A DNA stretch of 64,000 nucleotides from the IMG/VR virus record IMGVR_UViG_3300042455_001850, positions 62,001-126,000 of that record; one strand, 5' to 3'. Both the position numbers and the translations under genes were made by a program. Position 1 is the first letter of the stretch. Each line of letters opens with the position of its first letter. Shown here in pieces: positions 60,310-64,000 of the stretch. The notes under the pieces were generated by a model. The model worked only from the letters and a program-made list of their open reading frames with translations, did not search any database and was not told the origin of the DNA. The DNA comes from a virus.

Positions 60310-60759
60310 ATGAAACAGAGAGAAGTTAAAATTACTGATGAAGAAATAAAGTTGGCATATGACAAATACGACACACTACATCAGGCATCCGCAGAATTAA
60401 AAATGACTACTGTGTCATTATGGAGAAGGGCAAAAAAAATTGGTTTAGCCTGGAAAGATAAAAACTTTAAACCTGAACAACAAAAAATACCTTTAAACGA
60501 GATTATAGAAGGTAAACATCCGTACTACCAAACCTTAAAATTAAAAAAAAGGTTATTGAAAGAAGGGGTTAAAGAAAATAAGTGTGATATTTGCGGTATA
60601 ATAGATTGGAATAATATAGAGTTATCAATGCAATTAGACCATATTGATGGTGACTCACACAACCACAAATTGGATAATTTAAGGATGGTTTGCCCTAACT
60701 GCCATTCACAAACAAACACTTATTGTGGTAAAAATAAAAAAATCAAAGCGGAAATTTGA
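60310..60759 (+). CDS. HNH endonuclease in tRNA array
   Basis: A 149-residue protein. The N-terminal part has a helix-turn-helix-like segment (HQASAELKMTTVSLWRRAKK). The C-terminal HNH domain has CDICG near residue 96, QLDHIDGDSHNHKLDNLRMV near 114-133 with the catalytic His and Asn, and CPNCH near 134-138. Such free-standing HNH genes in phages often act as homing endonucleases. It splits the tRNA array between Tyr and Trp, which suggests insertion. Confidence 0.87.
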   Translation: MKQREVKITDEEIKLAYDKYDTLHQASAELKMTTVSLWRRAKKIGLAWKDKNFKPEQQKIPLNEIIEGKHPYYQTLKLKKRLLKEGVKENKCDICGIIDWNNIELSMQLDHIDGDSHNHKLDNLRMVCPNCHSQTNTYCGKNKKIKAEI

Positions 60760-60789
60760 AAACAACATGTCTTCCTGTATATTTTATAC

Positions 60790-60861
60790 GCGTCTTTGGT
60801 GTAATTGGTAGCACGGCTGGTTCCAACCCAGTCGGTCAGGGTTCGAGGCCTTGGGGATGTG
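60790..60861 (+). tRNA. tRNA-Trp (CCA)
   Basis: Anticodon stem GCTGG/CCAGT with loop TTCCAAC (CCA), D-stem GTGT/GCAC, T-stem CAGGG/CCTTG with TTCGAGG. The acceptor GCGTCTT/GGGATGT pairs throughout but uses four or more G-U pairs. Confidence 0.8.
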
Positions 60862-60866
60862 CAAAT

Positions 60867-60939
60867 GGTGATGTAGCTCAGTTGGTAGAGCAAAGGACTG
60901 AAAATCCTTGTGTCGAAGGTTCAATTCCTTCCATCACCA
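60867..60939 (+). tRNA. tRNA-Phe (GAA)
   Basis: Acceptor GGTGATG/CATCACC, D-stem GCTC/GAGC, anticodon loop CTGAAAA with GAA, T-stem GAAGG/CCTTC. All pair. Confidence 0.94.
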
Positions 60940-60946
60940 CCATTAT

Positions 60947-61021
60947 AGGGTAATGGACTAATTGGCAAGTCACCACGTTTGGGACGTGGGCATCGTGAGA
61001 GTTCGAGTCTCTCTTACCCTA
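60947..61021 (+). tRNA. tRNA-Pro (TGG)
   Basis: Acceptor AGGGTAA/TTACCCT, D-stem GACT/AGTC, anticodon stem CCACG/CGTGG with loop TTTGGGA (TGG), T-stem GAGAG/CTCTC. The variable loop is seven bases. Confidence 0.9.
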
Positions 61022-61029
61022 CTATACAA

Positions 61030-61102
61030 TGTCCTATGGTGTAATTGGCAACACGTCGGTTTTTGGTACCGAAGAGTCGAGGTTCGAACCCTTGTGGGAC
61101 AA
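61030..61102 (+). tRNA. tRNA-Gln (TTG)
   Basis: Acceptor TGTCCTA/TGGGACA with one G-U pair, D-stem GTGT/ACAC, anticodon stem TCGGT/ACCGA with loop TTTTGGT (TTG), T-stem CGAGG/CCTTG with TTCGAAC. Confidence 0.92.
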
Positions 61103-61108
61103 CAATAT

Positions 61109-61180
61109 GGTGTTTGAAGCATTAAGGTGATGTACTAGTTTGTGGGACTAGGAAAGACGGGTCGGTACCGTCCTTACACC
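61109..61180 (+). tRNA. tRNA-His (GTG), irregular
   Basis: Perfect anticodon stem CTAGT/ACTAG with loop TTGTGGG (GTG). The G at 61109 and C at 61180 give the G-1:C73 pair diagnostic of tRNA-His. The acceptor GTGTTTG/CTTACAC has two U-U mismatches, and the T-loop is GTCGGTA instead of the usual TTCRAxx. It may be a diverged but working tRNA or one in decay. Confidence 0.72.
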
Positions 61181-61186
61181 CAAAAA

Positions 61187-61273
61187 GGAAAGGTGGGTGA
61201 GTGGCTAAAACCAACAATCTGCTAAGTTGTCGTACCTGTAAGGGTACCGAGGGTTCGAATCCCTCCCTTTCCT
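61187..61273 (+). tRNA. tRNA-Ser (GCT)
   Basis: Acceptor GGAAAGG/CCTTTCC, anticodon stem ACAAT/GTTGT with loop CTGCTAA (GCT), long variable arm GTACC/GGTAC, T-stem GAGGG/CCCTC with TTCGAAT. Confidence 0.93.
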
Positions 61274-61279
61274 CCATAT

Positions 61280-61351
61280 GTGGATGTGATGTAACGGTTA
61301 ACATGAGACTCTTATACAGTCTTCTCGGTGGTTCAACTCCACCCATCCATA
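61280..61351 (+). tRNA. tRNA with anticodon TAT (Ile, AUA codons)
   Basis: Acceptor GTGGATG/CATCCAT, D-stem ATGT/ACAT, anticodon stem AGACT/AGTCT with loop CTTATAC (TAT), T-stem GGTGG/CCACC with TTCAACT. AUA is a frequent codon in these AT-rich genes. Confidence 0.88.
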
Positions 61352-61356
61352 CTATT

Positions 61357-61430
61357 ACACTCTTAGCTCAATGGATTAGAGCACAACGTTACGGACGTTG
61401 GGGTTGGTGGTTCGAGTCCATCAGAGTGTA
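61357..61430 (+). tRNA. tRNA-Arg (ACG)
   Basis: Acceptor ACACTCT/AGAGTGT, D-stem GCTC/GAGC, anticodon stem CAACG/CGTTG with loop TTACGGA (ACG), T-stem GGTGG/CCATC with TTCGAGT. Confidence 0.93.
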
Positions 61431-61439
61431 CAATAATAA

Positions 61440-61510
61440 GGCACCATGCCCGAGTGGTTAGGGGTCGGTCTGCAAAACCGCTTACATTGGTTCGAACCCA
61501 ATTGGTGCCT
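61440..61510 (+). tRNA. tRNA-Cys (GCA)
   Basis: Acceptor GGCACCA/TGGTGCC with U73 as expected for Cys, anticodon loop CTGCAAA (GCA), T-stem ATTGG/CCAAT with TTCGAAC. The anticodon stem has one mismatch at its outer pair. Confidence 0.85.
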
Positions 61511-61516
61511 CTATCT

Positions 61517-61597
61517 TTAATTTCTTTTATATTCAATATAGGCCCAAACACCAACAAATATTGGGGTTAGTATAGCAATAACTATTTCTGTATTCAT
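61517..61597 (-). CDS. 26-residue membrane peptide coupled to the T9SS-type protein
   Basis: A minus-strand frame whose ATG overlaps the stop of the large secreted-protein gene (ATGA), which supports it as real and translationally coupled. The peptide is one hydrophobic helix (IVIAILTPIFVGVWAYI) with a basic end. It could be an accessory of the secreted protein or simply a small membrane peptide; no family known. Confidence 0.55.
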   Translation of the reverse strand: MNTEIVIAILTPIFVGVWAYIEYKRN

Positions 61598-63801
61598 CGC
61601 ATAATTGTTAAATGTCCTGTTATCATTTTACGTGAGTCATCATACTCAGACCCATACATTATTCTCCAAACATAAATCCCATCAAAACACATTTTATTAT
61701 TATAAGTACCATCCCAACCAACGGTATGATTGTATGATTCAAAAATTGTTTCACCCCATCTATTGAATACCAATAAATTATAATCATAGACATCAAACCC
61801 ATCAGTAAATATTGGTAACCAAATATTGTTGAAAGCATCACCATCGGGGGTAAATGTATTAGGTATATAAATTAATTCTTGTGGACATTCTTGTATTGCT
61901 ATATTAGCTTGTTCTTCATTAGAAACACAACCATTAACCGTTTGGGAAACGCTAATTGTATAAAAACCAACATTATTCCAAACATAAGGTAAACTATTAT
62001 CTTGTATTGTATCACCTTCAACAACCCAATCAAACAACCCAGATAAAGATGAATAAGCTGTATAGATTCTAAAAATACTATCACCTTCACAAAGTTGGTT
62101 AAATTCATATGAAGGTGTTACAGATGTTATGATTGGTTGTGGGTTTACAATAACGTTGATTGTTGTATCAAATGGGCAATTACTTTGTGTATATGTATAA
62201 GTTACATCATTGTTTGTTATGATACCTTGTTGTGGGCAAAATTCATCAGTCTGAACCCCATTGACTAAGAAAGTACCATTTAAAGGTGAACCCACTAAAT
62301 CTACACAACCATCATAATCACAAAAAGGACCAATAGGGTCTATTGTAGGGTTTATGTTTAAAATAAATGTAGTGAAGTAAGAGGTATCACTATTACAACC
62401 AATAGGACTAGTAGAATAAACACTTATAGAGTCTTGATATAAACCACTAGGTTCTAATGACCAATCCGTTGTTATATTATCAGTACCTTGACCATTTATT
62501 ATTTGTGGTGTTGTAGACCATATGTAGTTGTAACCAACACCCATAGAAGGTACACTATAACTTTCTGATGTTGATAAATAACATACCGTATCAGGACCAC
62601 TAATAGGTGTCATTATTATTTGTGCTGGGTTAGTGAGTGTTGCATTACCTGTTACGGTACAACCTATACCGTCTGTAATTAAAAAACTATAATTACCATA
62701 ACAAAGGTTAGTGGGGTTAAAAGTTGTTTGTAGAGTATTCCAAGAAATAGTAGTGACACCATTGGTTCCGTTAGGGATTACATTAATACTACCATCACAA
62801 TAGTTATAACAAGTTGGGTCAATAAAAGTAATTGTAGGTTGTGGTAAGTTAGGTGGACCAGGTTGTACAAACACCGTATCAGGTCCTGGACCGGCAATAC
62901 TATTACAAGTATTCCATCCAACATTACAAGAAGGATATACTAGTTGACAAGTATAATTAGCTCCTTGTACAGGTGGTGTAACCGTAATGGACGCACCAAC
63001 CCCAATTGGATTTGGGTTACCTACAATATACCATGTTGGTACAGGTAAAACAGTTGGTCCACTTGGAGTGTATCGGTACGCATCATTATTTGCTGTCCAT
63101 TGTGTGGAATTCCTACCTGGTACAGTTATCGCCACGGTTCCTGTGGTATTATGTAATCCTTGAACCGCGGTACCTCCCGCCCAAGCTAGACAGTTTGGTT
63201 TTGATTGAATATAATTTTCTATTACGTTTGTTGATTCATAAATCACTGTATGAAATGTCCCCAGTAAATTTGTACATGAAAACATAGGGACACCAACCCA
63301 ACTAACAACTAATTTTCTACAAGGTGCTGTACCTTGAACTTGGTACCTAATTTGCCCACCTAAACCTGGGTGCCAATCTTGCCAAGGACCCATGACACAA
63401 TTTTTTGGTACTGTACCCGCACCATTAGGTATTGTTGCTGAAGTAAATGTTGTTGGTTGTGCCGGTGAAAAAGAAATCCAACCGTTAGAACCAACCCAAA
63501 ATTGATTGTATGTTTGTCCAAAGAAACAAAATGTAAACCCAATATTAAAAGGACCTTGTTGTGAATCATCCGACATAAATAATTGTGTACCAGTATTTGT
63601 TTGTGTTACATAAGGAATATTTGTAACACCGTAGTTTGTTGTTTGATTTGGATTTGAACCTGGTCCACATTGACTAAAATCGGCAGTTAATGTTGTTGAC
63701 CCAACACCACAAGGTAGTATTTGGTCTGGTCCTAAATAAGGACAGTATTGTGAATAGGTCACAAAAGAAATTAGTATAAAAAGGTATTTAATTAAGTTCA
63801 T
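61594..63801 (-). CDS. Secreted surface protein with T9SS type B (gliding motility-type) C-terminal domain
   Basis: A 735-residue protein. Residues 1-18 form a Sec signal peptide (NLIKYLFILISFVTYSQ). Residues 85-240 look like a Bacteroidota extracellular beta domain (WVGSNGWISFSP, then NYIQSKPNCLAWAGG). A SprB-type repeat lies near 325-395 (PTCYNYCDGSINVIPNGTNG, LCYGNYSFLITDGIGCT), followed by PKD-like segments. The last 90 residues (YIPNTFTPDGDAFNNIW, FNRWGETIFES, CFDGIYVWRI) are the CHU_C/gliding motility-associated C-terminal domain, a type B signal for the type IX secretion system. An ATATTTATAA motif lies 11 nt upstream. It is likely exported and displayed by the host. Confidence 0.88.
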   Translation of the reverse strand: MNLIKYLFILISFVTYSQYCPYLGPDQILPCGVGSTTLTADFSQCGPGSNPNQTTNYGVTNIPYVTQTNTGTQLFMSDDSQQGPFNIGFTFCFFGQTYNQFWVGSNGWISFSPAQPTTFTSATIPNGAGTVPKNCVMGPWQDWHPGLGGQIRYQVQGTAPCRKLVVSWVGVPMFSCTNLLGTFHTVIYESTNVIENYIQSKPNCLAWAGGTAVQGLHNTTGTVAITVPGRNSTQWTANNDAYRYTPSGPTVLPVPTWYIVGNPNPIGVGASITVTPPVQGANYTCQLVYPSCNVGWNTCNSIAGPGPDTVFVQPGPPNLPQPTITFIDPTCYNYCDGSINVIPNGTNGVTTISWNTLQTTFNPTNLCYGNYSFLITDGIGCTVTGNATLTNPAQIIMTPISGPDTVCYLSTSESYSVPSMGVGYNYIWSTTPQIINGQGTDNITTDWSLEPSGLYQDSISVYSTSPIGCNSDTSYFTTFILNINPTIDPIGPFCDYDGCVDLVGSPLNGTFLVNGVQTDEFCPQQGIITNNDVTYTYTQSNCPFDTTINVIVNPQPIITSVTPSYEFNQLCEGDSIFRIYTAYSSLSGLFDWVVEGDTIQDNSLPYVWNNVGFYTISVSQTVNGCVSNEEQANIAIQECPQELIYIPNTFTPDGDAFNNIWLPIFTDGFDVYDYNLLVFNRWGETIFESYNHTVGWDGTYNNKMCFDGIYVWRIMYGSEYDDSRKMITGHLTIMR

Positions 63802-63812
63802 TTTTTTTTTAT

Positions 63813-63822
63813 TTATAAATAT
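63813..63822 (-). promoter_or_regulatory. Late-type promoter motif ATATTTATAA
   Basis: On the minus strand the motif ends 11 nt before the ATG at 63801, the same spacing as on the plus strand. Confidence 0.5.
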
Positions 63823-63862
63823 AATATTAAGACGTATTTAAATGTAAATAGAAGGAACACTT

Positions 63863-63879
63863 ATCCCAAAAGGTGGGAT
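63863..63879. other. Hairpin without T-tract
   Basis: ATCCCA (63863-63868) pairs with TGGGAT (63874-63879) in the 143-nt divergent gap between 63801 and 63945. No T-run follows, so it may be an operator-like or RNA structure. Nothing else is seen in this gap except the two late-type motifs. Confidence 0.4.
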
Positions 63880-63931
63880 TGGAGAATATCTAGTACTTTT
63901 GGCTTATTTTTTAAATTTACGATTAAATAGA

Positions 63932-63941
63932 ATATTTATAT
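63932..63941 (+). promoter_or_regulatory. Late-type motif, 5-nt spacing class
   Basis: ATATTTAT (63932-63939) is exactly 5 nt before the ATG at 63945. Confidence 0.5.
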
Positions 63942-63944
63942 TAT

Positions 63945-64000
63945 ATGAAGTTAATTAGAGAATTCGATGATTTTAGTTGGACTAATATGGGTACACTTAA
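63945..64000 (+). CDS. Start of a protein with leader-like N-terminus, cut by window edge
   Basis: Only 18 codons are visible. The N-terminus MKLIREFDDFSWTNMG contains L-I-R-E followed by D and W residues, similar to the leader-proximal part of the 58791 product. The late-type motif exactly 5 nt upstream supports the start. Confidence 0.6.
   Translation, partial: MKLIREFDDFSWTNMGTL

Noticed and set aside
59844-61510. Suppressor tRNA or alternative genetic code
   Set aside because: All twelve anticodons are sense, and the major genes end at normal stops without in-frame reassigned codons.
60012-61557. Several open frames on both strands across the tRNA array
   Set aside because: They cover clear tRNA cloverleaves and have no independent support.
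61594-63801. Bacterial contamination as explanation for the T9SS-type protein
   Set aside because: The gene shares the upstream motif and spacing of the phage genes and lies between a phage tRNA array and another motif-bearing start; contamination cannot be fully excluded without reads.

Overview
The window reads as the interior of a large, AT-rich tailed-phage genome of T4-like (myovirus) character that infects a member of the Bacteroidota, probably a flavobacterium-like host. Evidence for a phage: a long run of tail/baseplate/fibre-type genes, T4-type recombination proteins (gp46/gp47-like), a primase, a RuvC-type resolvase, lysozyme and amidase genes, a tRNA array with an HNH endonuclease, and genes packed with stop/start overlaps. 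Evidence for a Bacteroidota host: promoters matching TTG-N19/20-TAnnTTTG, a short primary-type sigma factor like Bacteroidota RpoD, an Hc1-like histone, a zinc-free-looking Sir2 protein, and a secreted protein with a gliding-motility/T9SS type B C-terminal domain. No integrase, CRISPR array or rRNA was seen; neither window edge is a genome end.

Layout. 1-18.8 kb: twelve plus-strand structural genes, spaced almost without gaps, including two large proteins with a repeated four-cysteine module, and a family sharing an LTxxGxxxLxxG-type N-terminal domain. 18.9-30.8 kb: DNA metabolism (RuvC-like resolvase, primase, PD-(D/E)XK nuclease, DruA/DUF4338-like protein, gp47, gp46) interspersed with families of small paralogous proteins. 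30.8-33.1 kb: promoter-driven small genes, an RpoD-like sigma factor coupled to a Sir2-family gene, then a candidate small RNA with its own promoter and terminator. 33.1-34.9 kb: three fibre/spike genes. 35.3-44 kb: membrane proteins, amidase, glutaredoxin, multi-domain virion-type proteins, holin-like protein, lysozyme and an L,D-transpeptidase-like protein. 44-51.8 kb: Hc1-like histone, Nudix hydrolase, RNase HII, DnaJ, an HExxH protein and an FKBP isomerase. 51.8-53.8 kb: a TROVE/vWA (Ro60-like) protein followed by about 500 nt of non-coding, structured sequence ending in a strong terminator. 53.8-59.8 kb: two Mom-like acyltransferases, a PD-(D/E)XK-like protein, capsid-like fragments and duplicated small domains. 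59.8-61.5 kb: twelve tRNAs, one extra structured RNA element and an HNH gene. 61.5-63.8 kb, minus strand: the T9SS-type surface protein and a coupled 26-residue membrane peptide.

Two promoter classes are visible. Host-type TAnnTTTG boxes lie 4-10 nt upstream of several start codons, implying leaderless or nearly leaderless mRNAs. A second motif, ATATTTAT(A/T)A, lies either exactly 5 nt (counting from ATATTTAT) or 10-13 nt (counting from the 10-mer) upstream of many start codons and is a good candidate for the phage late promoter. Several genes behind it encode otherwise unrelated proteins that all begin with a short basic helix ending in (I/V)L(K/R)E or L-x-E. This resembles the T4 capsid-targeting leader cut by the prohead protease, so the window may encode a set of proteins packaged in the head and injected into the host. 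The TROVE protein with its adjacent large RNA, and the phage-borne T9SS substrate, are the other two candidate undescribed systems.
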